A stretch of 64,000 bases of DNA from a virus, in IMG/VR virus record IMGVR_UViG_3300005529_000023, positions 1-64,000 of that record. One strand, given 5' to 3'. The position numbers were made by a program, and so were the translations under genes. The notes under the pieces were generated by a model that searched no databases, was not told where the DNA came from, and was given only the letters and a program-made list of their open reading frames with translations. Shown piece by piece: positions 40,501 to 49,063 of the stretch; within the stretch, counting starts at the first letter, position 1, and every line of letters begins with the position of its first letter.

Positions 40501-43500
40501 TCCCTTCTATCGTAGAGGTATTGCAAACACTTCTTTTGCTTCGAACCCATACAATTTCAACGCTTATGACGTTGACTCTGGCGCTACTGCAAATTTCGTA
40601 TCTGCATTTGGTGCCGGTTTTAACTTCGCAAACTACAAAGTTTTGATGCAAGCCAAGAAGGTATTGAAGCCAACTCCTGCCCAGACAGCAATTCTCTATA
40701 GAGCTACAATGTGGGGCAGAAGCGGCGAAAAGATCAACGTCGGTTACGTGTATCCTTCCGTGCCAAACGCGCCTATCGGAAGCACTGTAGTTGTGGGATC
40801 TTCTGTTCCAATCAGAATCAACTTGCAGTCTGGTGCTCTAGCATCGACTTCTATCGATGCTTCTACGCAATGGAACGTGACTATTACAGCAAACACTCCT
40901 CTAGCTGGTATCGATCAAGTCACTTATACTTGGACTGGAACTGGGACTAACCCAGCGTTGAGCCTATCTGGTGGCGAGTACGTCAACATTTTACCTTCTT
41001 CTGGATTTAGCCTAGCAAACACGGGCATCTTTAGAGTTTCTACGCAGGGTGGCTTTACCCCAACCGCTACTTCGTTCAGCGTCCAGAGAAAGACTGGTTT
41101 TGCAGTTGCTGAATCCAACAAACTAACTGGCGTAAATAACGCCATTACCTTCTATCAGCCTTTGGCGACAACGGCTGCCGCAGTCGCCGCTTATGTTGCT
41201 GCAAACCTTACTCAGTATGTTTCTGCGACCCTTGTAAACGATAGTGGCAGTTCCGGCAGTGGCGTTATCGGCTTGAGCACTTTCGAAGATAGTGGCTTCA
41301 CTTTCGATAGCGTTCAACTTCTGGACGGCATCAATTGGATCGCTTCGAGCAATCTCAGTGGCTCACCTCAGTTCGTATTCAAGTCTCCCCTATCGCTCCC
41401 AACGGATGTAGGGTATGCTTTCAATAACGGCGAAGAAGTACGCTTGATCCCAACCACGATGGAACAGGTTCAAGCACTAATCTCTGTTTTAGCAGTAAGT
41501 GGATTCACTACGGTTGGCAATGCCTTCGTGGTTGATCGTGCTAAGAGGCTCGAACTGGCCACCAGTGTTCTAGGTTCCAGCGGCGCAATTCAGATCATTG
41601 GTGGTCTCGCCAACGAATATCAAGTTCCTATCCTCGACTCTGCATCCCGTTTCGATAACACCTATATGTCGGTGTCAGTTGATTCCGTGTCGTCTCAGGG
41701 CGTACACAGCGATCAGTGGTTCCGTCTACAGGCTACACAGATCCAGAACAAAATTGCAGGCTTGTCTTCGAATTCCAGCGTAACCGCCGTTGGTAGTTCG
41801 CCAATCGGCGGAGAGTCTACTATTACTCTTCTCGGACGCACCTTGACTCAGCGCTACTTCGGTAAGCCAAGGCACAGTGTGAGAGTTCGTGGCGACACCT
41901 TCCGTGTTGAAAAGCAAGGAAGTTTAGTTTGCATTAGCTGGAATGGACAAGGTACCAACCCTACCTTCGTAAAGAATCCATTGAATTTCAACGACGGCGG
42001 CGGAGGCACGCTCAACGTTGCCTTGGTTCCTAGTACGAGCGAAGCCCAATATGTTATCTTGACTGGGAACACTAACTTCACCGAACTTTCCATCGGTGAC
42101 TTAGTAACGGTAGCTGGCTTACCTGTCTCTGGCAATAATGGTACCTTCCTAGTTACTGGTGTATCGGATGATGGTAAAACCATTCAGGTTCTAAATCCAA
42201 ATGCTCAGAATGAATTCTCAAGCGGTACTTATACTCTTGTCACAAACTCTTCACCAGGCGATACCTTCACTGTCGGAGGTCATGCTTTGGTTGCGGGTAC
42301 AGATTTCACTATCGGTGGATCTGCAAACATTACAGCTTCCAACTTAGCAGCTACTATTGCAACGATCTCGCAGGTTGCTGCATCGGCAAACAACAATGTT
42401 GTTACGGTCAAGGGTACTTTCGTAGGACAGTCCCTTTCTCTCGCCTATAGCGGTACTGGAACGGTCACTTTAAGCGGTTCTTCGATCGTAGGAGATTCCT
42501 TTGTGGCCGGCAACTTCTCGGCTTCTAGCGGTGTTTCTGAAGGCGATACGGTCATAATGACTGCTCCTTTCTCTATCTTGAATCAAGGACGTTTCAGGGT
42601 CATTCGTCAGAATAGTAACAGTATTTGGATCGAGAATCCAAACGCTGTCGAAGAAGAAGTGGCCCTAGTTTCTAACTTGATTAGCCTAGGCTTTGATTCA
42701 ACGACTTCTTTCCAGGTCAACGCTACAAACCATAGCTTCTATCTAAGATGGACAGGCGTTGGAACAGAGCCCCACCTTGAAAACGCCAACATGGGCGATG
42801 TGCTTCGTGTAGGCACTGATTTCAATGCTTCCAACCGTGGCGACTTCATGGTTCTACGTTCTGGCGTAAAGTTACAGCAGATTTCGCAACTCACAGTTCC
42901 AACGGGCGCACAGTTCGTTCTAAGCGGAGCTGGTAAGTACTTTACCGTCTATAACGCTGGTAATATCAACGGTTACTATGTTTGGTACAACGTAAACGGA
43001 TCGAACTCGGACCCTGCTCCTGGCGGTGGATTGACTGGCGTACAAGTCGCAATCCTAAGCGGTGATAGCGCAGTAAGCGTTGCAGCTAAGACGGCCACAG
43101 CCATCACTGGCGGGACAGTCGGATTGACGGCTTCGGCAGCTAACGGCATTGTTACAGTTACGACTACCGGCTTTGTTGAAACAAACGATCCAGCCAATGT
43201 CAACGTTCCTGCTCCATTTGCAGTTCTGGTAACTCAAGAAGGTCGTCGTACATTCCTAGAATGTATCAGCCCAAGTGCAGTGAACGAATCGTCTGTTTTG
43301 GTTACTGGCGGTGTCCTAGAGTGTAATCGTCCTCAAATGCTCTTCTCTGAATATGAAGCAGCTGTTCCAGGCGATCTATTCTTGGTCGCAGGATCTGTCC
43401 TTGGCCCAACAAACGCCGGATCTTATGCAATCAAGCAGGTTCTAAGTCGCGACAGCGCTATTGTTACTGGAACTCTATCCAGCATAACAAATGTCAGTTT

Positions 43501-44140
43501 GAACGGTAATGAGACAGCAGTCCTAATTCAGGAAGGCGTCGCCTACTCTGGTTACAAGCAGGTTTGGTTGTCCTCGGCAGAGCCAGGGGCAGCTTCTCGC
43601 AATACACTATTGTTCAATACCAATGCGCAGTATCAAAAGGTAGATGAGTCTGCTGGAGTACAGATGGTATCTGTTGGAAAACTCAACTTCAATACTACGG
43701 TAAGAAGTGGTCTCGACAGTTACAGGTTCAACACGGGTGCTATCGCTGAAGCAAATCGTATCATCTATGGCGACCCAAGAGACGCAACTACCTATCCAGG
43801 CGTTGGGGCAGCAGGAGCCGACATCTTTGTTCGCGAGCCTTTAACTCGTCGTATTCAGCTTTCGCTCGACATTCGTCTGTTGACGGGTGCTCCATTCAAC
43901 ACTGTTTCTCAGCAAGTTCGCAGTAGCGTTGCATCTCTGATCAATTCTAATCCTGTTGGTCAGTCTATCGACATCAGCTCGATCCTGAGCGCTGTGAGAT
44001 CAATCCCAGGTGTTCAATCTGTGGCAATTGATAGTCCAGCCTTTAGTGCAACTAGCGACTTGATCCAAATTGCTCCAAGTGAAAAGGCAAGAATTCTAGA
44101 TCCAACCCTAGACATTTCGGTCAACCAGATTGGTAGTTAA
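37565..44140 (+). CDS. Giant baseplate J-like wedge protein
   Basis: 2191 residues, several times the usual J-like length. The N-terminal 90 residues (LLSDMLSAYAAKQGIN..., FFEVVALVTAR, DALKRLAAENN) and the C-terminal ~150 (REPLTRRIQLSLDIRLL, SIDISSILSAVRSIPGV) are typical of baseplate J/gp6-like proteins. Between them lie many beta-rich modules with repeated phrases such as GTGTNPALSL, GTGTNPTF and GVGTEPHL, suggesting repeated insertion domains that could decorate the baseplate. It is flanked by other wedge proteins. It is one intact reading frame. Confidence 0.88.
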   Translation: MANNNIVTSGLPTPESYEQLLSDMLSAYAAKQGINDFNVGSAVTSFFEVVALVTARTSGDLFQILRDFSVDRATGDALKRLAAENNVTPISARPTTGLVSVIDDSFTKIFTKIYAGANPPNVGSTQIKVSDASAFTPTGNVYLGRGTPNVEGPIPYTSVAQSGAFWVINLSSPTTKFHNLGETVILAQGGNRSIGTNNIVISPGVGSSADIQYSVTSTAVILDGETEVDNVEVTAVLPGSAGNVPSGAIKQFASAPFSGATVTNPLPFDTGADSETDDQLRVRIKRALASIGLGTATAVKAALIGATPSDENATIVSDSIVQNTDGSATVYIDTGNGYEAKSSGVGLESIVDSALGGEDFFQLQTGGRQAPVAKAFLQSTLAAPFDLIGGDTLAVVVGGVTYQHVFATSDFLSPGGATAFEVTASINADTTLGFEATTAGGGIYVVLRAKAETNDNIHTAVPTTNGRDASVQMGMPSNTIETLRLYKNGVPLSKDGATATIFSQEQSFWSSTIANGDDIILSVDGTAPITYTILDTDFIATGLYTSVAPTNSLASWVQVLNAKLTGVTVSIVGTQLEITSNLGASNRAAVSIDPSSTLVSKGMFSSTLGLSSQGKASDFTLDRNTAQFELDTPLAAGDKLQAGSLNTQATVESTQISGGSITFAADAHVWLLIDNPGTVIATGVAGNTTLSVSKPSSNVIRYTSNISNAFANVVPGDYVIIWSAELDPTDRIEGRVNAVAPTTLDVLVTPTEWAAAATTISPVTFFDGFVILRSKLSPQKFRVQAGTKSLDQIAQELQNQTESLAFTVLQGQFLVVSSTTMDSSGNILVVTADAQGKLMGLPINTSDASKDSLIAFYDSGDFEADFPLFFHSPFASGVSANPIDSFITSVQSANSFSSDPNALISILHPYGSVGDAQPYGEDTQMTSLSGTTMGIVAQPDIRRLRSVDRFYLANPLDFGHQDTAVVVLDGDSSGKSFEIPFYRRGIANTSFASNPYNFNAYDVDSGATANFVSAFGAGFNFANYKVLMQAKKVLKPTPAQTAILYRATMWGRSGEKINVGYVYPSVPNAPIGSTVVVGSSVPIRINLQSGALASTSIDASTQWNVTITANTPLAGIDQVTYTWTGTGTNPALSLSGGEYVNILPSSGFSLANTGIFRVSTQGGFTPTATSFSVQRKTGFAVAESNKLTGVNNAITFYQPLATTAAAVAAYVAANLTQYVSATLVNDSGSSGSGVIGLSTFEDSGFTFDSVQLLDGINWIASSNLSGSPQFVFKSPLSLPTDVGYAFNNGEEVRLIPTTMEQVQALISVLAVSGFTTVGNAFVVDRAKRLELATSVLGSSGAIQIIGGLANEYQVPILDSASRFDNTYMSVSVDSVSSQGVHSDQWFRLQATQIQNKIAGLSSNSSVTAVGSSPIGGESTITLLGRTLTQRYFGKPRHSVRVRGDTFRVEKQGSLVCISWNGQGTNPTFVKNPLNFNDGGGGTLNVALVPSTSEAQYVILTGNTNFTELSIGDLVTVAGLPVSGNNGTFLVTGVSDDGKTIQVLNPNAQNEFSSGTYTLVTNSSPGDTFTVGGHALVAGTDFTIGGSANITASNLAATIATISQVAASANNNVVTVKGTFVGQSLSLAYSGTGTVTLSGSSIVGDSFVAGNFSASSGVSEGDTVIMTAPFSILNQGRFRVIRQNSNSIWIENPNAVEEEVALVSNLISLGFDSTTSFQVNATNHSFYLRWTGVGTEPHLENANMGDVLRVGTDFNASNRGDFMVLRSGVKLQQISQLTVPTGAQFVLSGAGKYFTVYNAGNINGYYVWYNVNGSNSDPAPGGGLTGVQVAILSGDSAVSVAAKTATAITGGTVGLTASAANGIVTVTTTGFVETNDPANVNVPAPFAVLVTQEGRRTFLECISPSAVNESSVLVTGGVLECNRPQMLFSEYEAAVPGDLFLVAGSVLGPTNAGSYAIKQVLSRDSAIVTGTLSSITNVSLNGNETAVLIQEGVAYSGYKQVWLSSAEPGAASRNTLLFNTNAQYQKVDESAGVQMVSVGKLNFNTTVRSGLDSYRFNTGAIAEANRIIYGDPRDATTYPGVGAAGADIFVREPLTRRIQLSLDIRLLTGAPFNTVSQQVRSSVASLINSNPVGQSIDISSILSAVRSIPGVQSVAIDSPAFSATSDLIQIAPSEKARILDPTLDISVNQIGS

Positions 44141-44142
44141 AC

Positions 44143-46032
44143 ATGGCCATTACGACCGCTGACGAACAATACAAGAGACTGCGATCCTATCTGAACTCTT
44201 ACATCAAAGGTAAGAATACAGATGCGGTGCTCACTGCTTTGGCCACGGGAAATGCGGCATACCTGATCAACAACGTTGCTGCAGTCAATGACCAACTTTA
44301 CATTACAACGGCCTCGGGCGAATACCTAGATCAACGTCTAGCTGATTTCGGTATCGTAAGGCCACCTTCAGTGGGTCTATCGGACGATGTTTTCCGTCAG
44401 ATCGGCATTGAAGTCAAAAACAGAAAACAGGTCAGAGACCTGATAAATAACCTGCTCGACGCTATTTTTGGCGATGCATTCGTGCGTGCTAACAATCCAG
44501 CTAGAGCTATTGAACCATACAACCTAGCAGATGGCGATACGCTCATCATTAACTTTGATGCGAACAATACCGTGACTCTTAGTTTCAAGGCAGCAGACTT
44601 TCAAAGCATTTCTGCAGCTAAGGCGCAAGAAGTAGCGGACGCTATCACAAAAACCTTAAGAAATTTGGGCTTCAACGGTACTGCGATTTCCCAGAATGAT
44701 GGGAACGGCAATTACGTGAATATTCTTTCCGATACCATTGGCCCCGCTTCCTCAGTCACAGTACTTGGAGGGAGCGCACAAAATCAATTGAGGTTTGATG
44801 CTCCGGTAGCAGCTGGCGGGAATATCTCTACGCAGTGGACTTTGTCCCTACAGCCAGGTGGAGTTATCAGGTTTACTTGGACAGGCGGAGCTAATCCACA
44901 AATTGGCAAAGTAGAAGCGGGTAACTACGTCAACATTTTCGGGGGCGGTTTTGCTTCTTCTACCAATGAGGGAAGTTATACTATCACCAGATCCGTAGGT
45001 GGACTAGTTGGTTCTTCTTTCTTTGAAGTCGTCAATCCCCTTGGTTCGCCAGGTATCGTGACTCAGGGCTCTGCAAATGCAGTTCTATTCTACAACCCTG
45101 TCAGAAAGACTCTTTCAAGTAATCTATCGTTCGCTGCAGCTTACCAAACGCAGGGTAGGGTGCTCCAAATCTTCTTGCCTGCTGCGACTAAGGTTATTCG
45201 CCGTAGTAGAGAGGGATCTGCGCACTTACATGACCCTCCTAATGTACAGTTCACTTTTAATGCAAACCCACATAGCGGCGATCAGTTCTCCTTTACTACG
45301 GGAACTACTTTAACTGCCGGACCAGACTTCGCCATTGGCGGAAACGTGCAGGCTACCATCTTGAATATGGTAACGGCACTTAGTTCTGTTCCTGGGCTCG
45401 ATTCTTTTGCTGGCACCAATACTTTGACGGTGTACCAGGATAGTCTTTCTTTGACTTTGACCGGAACTTACACAGGGGCGCAGGCAATCACAGCAAGTGG
45501 CCCACAGGGAGATCCTACTTCTCTAGAGCCCAACCAACAGGGTCCGTATATGTATGATACTAGCCAGCCTTTCACGGTTAGCAACATCGGAACTGTTTTG
45601 ACCCAGAACCTCGATGGAACAATGGCTAGGGTCTTCTCTGTTAAGGATTCTAGCGAGTTTCCAGATACCCAAGGCTATTTGATTTTTGGTTATGGAAGCC
45701 AGGAACAAGAGGGGCCAGTTCCATACATCTCTCGTCCTTCGAACAACACGCTTTTGATCAGCCCTTCCTACACGGTCAAAACTCCTCATCCATCAGGGAC
45801 CGACGTTGCTCTTGTGGCTCAGAAAGCTCCTGTAACGGTATCCAGGGATGGTTTGAACTTTCCTTTTTATGTTACCGACGTTGTCTCTGGTCGCGTGTAC
45901 GCGCAGGATTTGATCAACAGTATTGCCGCTACCGGAATCAGTATCGTTTTCACGATCCTGTACCCAAGCGATATCGGACTGGGTAAGTGGGGGACTTCTT
46001 TCACTGAAAACCCAACGGTTTGGGGTGAATAA
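44143..46032 (+). CDS. Baseplate wedge-associated protein
   Basis: 629 residues. The N-terminal ~110 (SYLNSYIKGKNTDAVLTALA..., SGEYLDQRLADFGI, VKNRKQVRDLINNLLDAIFG) resemble the entry segment of J-like wedge proteins. The middle carries beta modules with W-T-G-G-A-NP phrases like those in the giant protein upstream, so the two may share module ancestry. It starts 3 nt after that gene. Probably packs against it in the wedge; exact role unknown. Confidence 0.65.
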   Translation: MAITTADEQYKRLRSYLNSYIKGKNTDAVLTALATGNAAYLINNVAAVNDQLYITTASGEYLDQRLADFGIVRPPSVGLSDDVFRQIGIEVKNRKQVRDLINNLLDAIFGDAFVRANNPARAIEPYNLADGDTLIINFDANNTVTLSFKAADFQSISAAKAQEVADAITKTLRNLGFNGTAISQNDGNGNYVNILSDTIGPASSVTVLGGSAQNQLRFDAPVAAGGNISTQWTLSLQPGGVIRFTWTGGANPQIGKVEAGNYVNIFGGGFASSTNEGSYTITRSVGGLVGSSFFEVVNPLGSPGIVTQGSANAVLFYNPVRKTLSSNLSFAAAYQTQGRVLQIFLPAATKVIRRSREGSAHLHDPPNVQFTFNANPHSGDQFSFTTGTTLTAGPDFAIGGNVQATILNMVTALSSVPGLDSFAGTNTLTVYQDSLSLTLTGTYTGAQAITASGPQGDPTSLEPNQQGPYMYDTSQPFTVSNIGTVLTQNLDGTMARVFSVKDSSEFPDTQGYLIFGYGSQEQEGPVPYISRPSNNTLLISPSYTVKTPHPSGTDVALVAQKAPVTVSRDGLNFPFYVTDVVSGRVYAQDLINSIAATGISIVFTILYPSDIGLGKWGTSFTENPTVWGE

Positions 46033-46457
46033 TGGGTCAGTCACTAATTCTTTCGGGCGCAAATATCAAGCTCTACATCAACAACAAGGTCTACAAGGAA
46101 GTGCAATCTATTGCACTAGACGTGGACTATGGTGAAACAGAGATCTATGGGATCGATGCTGGTTATGCTCAGGAGATCGCTTCTACTCGTGTAACTGTAC
46201 GTGGAAGCGTGCGTGGGTTGCGCGTGAAGTATAGCGGCGGCCTACAGGCTTCAAACCTACGTCCACTCTTTTTGGATCTCGCGGCTGCCCCATACGTTTC
46301 GATTCGTATTCAGGATCGCGCCACAAGCGAAGACATCATCTTCATCCAGAATGCTAAGGTCACGAGAGAGAATCACGCCATTTCTGCAAAGGCTACTTAC
46401 AAGCTCAACTTTGACTTTGTAGGTCAAATTCCTTTGTGGGCTTTGGATCGCGCCTAA
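46032..46457 (+). CDS. Putative tail tube-like structural protein
   Basis: 141 residues, all-beta, with a GANIKLYINNKVYKE start and a GIDAGYAQEIASTRVTVRGSV segment near 40-60 that resembles small tail tube/Hcp-type proteins. TAATG-coupled to the wedge gene. Could be a tube initiator or tail completion protein. Context and fold impression only. Confidence 0.55.
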   Translation: MGQSLILSGANIKLYINNKVYKEVQSIALDVDYGETEIYGIDAGYAQEIASTRVTVRGSVRGLRVKYSGGLQASNLRPLFLDLAAAPYVSIRIQDRATSEDIIFIQNAKVTRENHAISAKATYKLNFDFVGQIPLWALDRA

Positions 46458-46603
46458 TCGGCGGATTGCATCTGCATTTGATAAAGAAGATCGTCGCACC
46501 ACTGCCTATTGGCAGAGCATGCTTCATTGAATTTAACCATCAAGAAGAACATGGCAGCAATTCCGAGACCGACAACAAATCCTTTTAGGGCATGCTCCAT
46601 CAT
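46454..46603 (-). CDS. Small single-span membrane protein
   Basis: 49 residues from ATG 46603 (or 46600). Hydrophobic residues 7-25 form one transmembrane span, followed by a Cys/Trp-containing polar tail. Its stop overlaps the convergent structural gene by 4 nt and its start overlaps the next small gene. Possible lysis accessory; unknown. Confidence 0.5.
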   Translation of the reverse strand: MMEHALKGFVVGLGIAAMFFLMVKFNEACSANRQWCDDLLYQMQMQSAD

Positions 46604-46698
46604 TTGATGAGCCCTACTTTTTTCCAGAACCATCTAGAAAACTTCTCCACCCAAGGAGTGAAGACGAACACAAACATGTAAAACCAAAAGAGACTCAT
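46600..46698 (-). CDS. 32-residue membrane peptide
   Basis: Starts at ATG 46698 in an ATGA overlap with the upstream gene; stop overlaps the next start. The aromatic N-terminal half (LFWFYMFVFVFTPW) is a membrane segment and the C-terminal half is basic. Double coupling supports reality despite the small size. Confidence 0.4.
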   Translation of the reverse strand: MSLFWFYMFVFVFTPWVEKFSRWFWKKVGLIK

Positions 46699-46922
46699 CG
46701 ATTCTGTTTCTCTTTCTGGCGTAGTTTGCGTCCTTCTTTTCCGCGAGGATGATGTTCTCGTGTATCTAAGATGGCTTTGATATTGTCCATTTCTATCTTC
46801 AGTTCTGGATAGTTGCCATCATGGTCAAGGTTGTACATTTTCCTGACCTTTTTGAAACGTTCTAGCAAACGATGAGTAGCGAGCTTTTTAAGAGTTTCTA
46901 CTTTCAGAATAGGACCGTACAT
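46695..46922 (-). CDS. Basic helical hypothetical protein
   Basis: 75 residues, Lys/Arg-rich, predicted helical, no motif recognised. It follows the exonuclease gene with a 2-nt gap and is coupled to the membrane peptides. Function unknown. Confidence 0.55.
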   Translation of the reverse strand: MYGPILKVETLKKLATHRLLERFKKVRKMYNLDHDGNYPELKIEMDNIKAILDTREHHPRGKEGRKLRQKEKQNR

Positions 46923-46924
46923 AT

Positions 46925-47473
46925 CTACTCCCTGAACTTCTTCAGCATGGCACAGTACATCCTGAAGGTATTGATGGCGTCATCCTGTGCATTGTGCTTT
47001 TGGCCTTGGAATGTAAGGCTAAGCTTGATCATGCTCCGGGCGAGTCCACCTTGGATTGGTTGTTTTCGGGCAAGTCTCCAACAGACGAAGAGGGTCTTCA
47101 CATCGATCCATCTCCTGCCAAAACACCAACCTTGAAAGCTAGAATTTTCTTTCTGGAGCTGTTCCAGAAGTTCTTGTGAGTCTCCGCCGCCCCAGGTGAT
47201 TGGGTTGACGAAGGCTTTATAGTACTCGTGCATGCTTTGGAGTTGCCTATAGGCTGTCTCAAGAGATACGCCGTTGTCTACGTCTTCTTGTGTAATCTTT
47301 GTTAGATCCGTAATCGCAGGATTCAGTTGTTCATAGGGATTGACAAAAACAGACAGCTTTTCTAGAACTTGACCTGTGGAAATGTTTCCAATACAAGCTC
47401 CGATCTGAATGATCTTTCTCGAAGGCTGATTCATTTCCAGATCTACAGATGTGAAAACGTCAATTGTGCTCAT
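46925..47473 (-). CDS. DEDDh 3'-5' exonuclease
   Basis: 182 residues. Exo I VDLEMN supplies D11 and E13, the middle region has the expected Asp near 57, and Exo III HNAQDDAIN near 159-167 supplies the catalytic His and last Asp. This is the RNase T/DnaQ-like fold. It may proofread or trim DNA or RNA ends. AGGTACAGG precedes ATG 47473. It lies in a leftward operon with the lysin gene, which is odd company. Confidence 0.85.
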   Translation of the reverse strand: MSTIDVFTSVDLEMNQPSRKIIQIGACIGNISTGQVLEKLSVFVNPYEQLNPAITDLTKITQEDVDNGVSLETAYRQLQSMHEYYKAFVNPITWGGGDSQELLEQLQKENSSFQGWCFGRRWIDVKTLFVCWRLARKQPIQGGLARSMIKLSLTFQGQKHNAQDDAINTFRMYCAMLKKFRE

Positions 47474-47615
47474 CTATACCTGTACCTAAGAAGAAATACA
47501 TGATGGCTATCGAAAGATAGATCACGCCAATACTGGCTTCGCCCGCATAGAACTCAAGCGTAGCGCTGAATACCCATATACCTGAGGCTATGTTCCAAAG
47601 CGTTCTTTGCTTCAT
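47460..47615 (-). CDS. Small two-span membrane protein
   Basis: 51 residues from ATG 47615, in an ATGA overlap with the transglycosylase stop; it overlaps the exonuclease start by 14 nt. Two hydrophobic segments (about 8-19 and 28-44) make it a holin candidate, since it follows the lysin gene directly. No experimental or family support. Confidence 0.5.
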   Translation of the reverse strand: MKQRTLWNIASGIWVFSATLEFYAGEASIGVIYLSIAIMYFFLGTGIDEHN

Positions 47616-48052
47616 TTTTCAGCCAATTCATTTCTACAAGATAGTTTGTCCTGTAAGTTCTCTGCTAGATACTTCTGTACTCTTCGAACGTATTTGAGGT
47701 TGCGTGGATAGCCTGGGAATCTCTTGCTCTCGTTGAAAGAGCCGGCATTGTACGCAGCGGTCAACTTGCACCAGTCTTCTTCGCCATATCTCGATACTTG
47801 ATATGCGAGATATCTTGCGGCCCATTTAGCATTCGTGACTGGATTCATCAGTTCCAGGGTCTTGCCCTTGAATCCTAACATCCTGGCTGTGCCCTCTTTG
47901 ACATGGCAAATTCCATAGCTTGGGGAGCCGCCGTCCACTTTATTGATCTGGACAGTAAAACCATTACTTTCGTAGGAACAAATTGCAAAAAGTAGCGTAC
48001 CAGACACCTTCGCGATTTTGGCAGCTTTCATAATGACGGAAAGATAATACAT
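47612..48052 (-). CDS. SLT-type lytic transglycosylase
   Basis: 146 residues. CSYESNGF near 25-32 carries the catalytic Glu (E28). SYGICHVK near 45-52, the NPVTNAKWAARYLAYQ segment near 70-85 and TAAYNAG near 98-104 complete the SLT/lysozyme-like fold. It would cleave peptidoglycan, either as endolysin or as a virion-associated enzyme. The N-terminus is mildly hydrophobic but not a clean signal peptide. GGAGG before ATG 48052 sets the start. A small membrane gene follows, as in lysis cassettes. Confidence 0.85.
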   Translation of the reverse strand: MYYLSVIMKAAKIAKVSGTLLFAICSYESNGFTVQINKVDGGSPSYGICHVKEGTARMLGFKGKTLELMNPVTNAKWAARYLAYQVSRYGEEDWCKLTAAYNAGSFNESKRFPGYPRNLKYVRRVQKYLAENLQDKLSCRNELAEK

Positions 48053-48074
48053 CCGTACCTCCGATACTCTTTCC

Positions 48075-48102
48075 AGTATATCGCTATTTTCTTATTTTGC
48101 AA
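48075..48102 (-). promoter_or_regulatory. Divergent promoter, lysin side
   Basis: On the minus strand TTGCAA (48102-48097), 16-nt spacer, TATACT (48080-48075). The same palindromic TTGCAA serves as the -35 of the rightward promoter. Confidence 0.55.
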
Positions 48103-48125
48103 ATTGTTTTAAATTGTCGTAATCT
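48097..48125 (+). promoter_or_regulatory. Divergent promoter, rightward side
   Basis: TTGCAA (48097-48102), 17-nt spacer, TAATCT (48120-48125), then exactly 7 nt to ATG 48133; no ribosome site in between, so a leaderless transcript is likely. Confidence 0.6.
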
Positions 48126-48132
48126 ATAGGGT

Positions 48133-48873
48133 ATGTCATTGAGAGACGAAATTACTCCTTATATAGACGGAAATGGCCTTGTAGCTCCAGGACTTGTAGC
48201 GGTAGGTGCCAAACAGGGATCGGACAACGGTCCAATGTATACTTCAGAACTCTATGTAATGTATGAGAAACTTGGGATGCTCACCGCCCAAGATAAACTG
48301 GATTACGCACAAAAGATCGGGCAATGCATCAATTCAGAGGGTATGCTTTGCCGAGTTCCGATCGGCCAAGATGATGGACAGGAGCAGGTGGACGACTATT
48401 ACGGTGTCTTGAATGGTTGCTACACGCTTGGCAACACGGACATTCCTCGAAAGTTTCTGAAGTCAGTCATTAAGAACTGGGGTTTCATGGACAACGAGAA
48501 TCCTGGGAGTCATTCGAACTGGTCTAGTTTCATGCCTCGCCAACTCCAGCTGATGGCTTCTTTAGTATCTGCATCTTTCCCGGGCTGGAACCCAATCAAC
48601 ATTCTGATCAGAAAGGGCTACGGTATCCTTTACTGGTACGCTGCAATCGTGATCTTCATCAGCTGCATCGGCGCTCCATCAAGCGACACTGACTCGCGCA
48701 GGCTGGCCTGGCACTTGATACAGAGCGTAGAAAACCACTCTCTATTATGCAAATTTGCTGCTACGGTCTGGTATCACAGACTTTACGCTACTTACGGTAG
48801 CGGAATGAAAGGCGTGGCGAAGCTTTACTATCAAGCCGGCCATCCCTTTGCAAAGTACTGGGTTACCGAGTAG
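48133..48873 (+). CDS. Hypothetical protein, 246 aa
   Basis: 246 residues, aromatic and helical, with a hydrophobic stretch near 166-182 (GILYWYAAIVIFISC). No family recognised. It is a lone rightward gene between leftward ones, with its own promoter. It ends in an 11-nt convergent overlap. Function unknown; glycosidase-like (alpha/alpha) folds were considered but no motif supports them. Confidence 0.6.
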   Translation: MSLRDEITPYIDGNGLVAPGLVAVGAKQGSDNGPMYTSELYVMYEKLGMLTAQDKLDYAQKIGQCINSEGMLCRVPIGQDDGQEQVDDYYGVLNGCYTLGNTDIPRKFLKSVIKNWGFMDNENPGSHSNWSSFMPRQLQLMASLVSASFPGWNPINILIRKGYGILYWYAAIVIFISCIGAPSSDTDSRRLAWHLIQSVENHSLLCKFAATVWYHRLYATYGSGMKGVAKLYYQAGHPFAKYWVTE

Positions 48874-49063
48874 CGAATCTGTCCGTTTCAAGAGGGCAAA
48901 GATCGAGTTCTTCTCGGCTAGTGGGCCTGTGCATCTGGCTTTCGAATCCGTACCACAGATTTCCATTGGCTAACAAAACTATATATTGCTTGTATAAGCC
49001 GATGACGGTTCCGGCCTGTCCGGTGCCGACGATTACTACTTCGCCTTCTTCGTATTTGATCAT
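48863..49063 (-). CDS. Small beta-rich hypothetical protein
   Basis: 66 residues. VVIVGTGQAGTVIGLYKQYIVLL suggests an SH3-like or KOW-like beta barrel, followed by an acidic tail. ATG 49063 overlaps the preceding stop. Function unknown. Confidence 0.55.
   Translation of the reverse strand: MIKYEEGEVVIVGTGQAGTVIGLYKQYIVLLANGNLWYGFESQMHRPTSREELDLCPLETDRFATR

Noticed and set aside
48133-48873. Glycoside hydrolase assignment for the 246-residue protein
   Set aside because: No catalytic motif could be pointed to; the impression came only from aromatic helical sequence.
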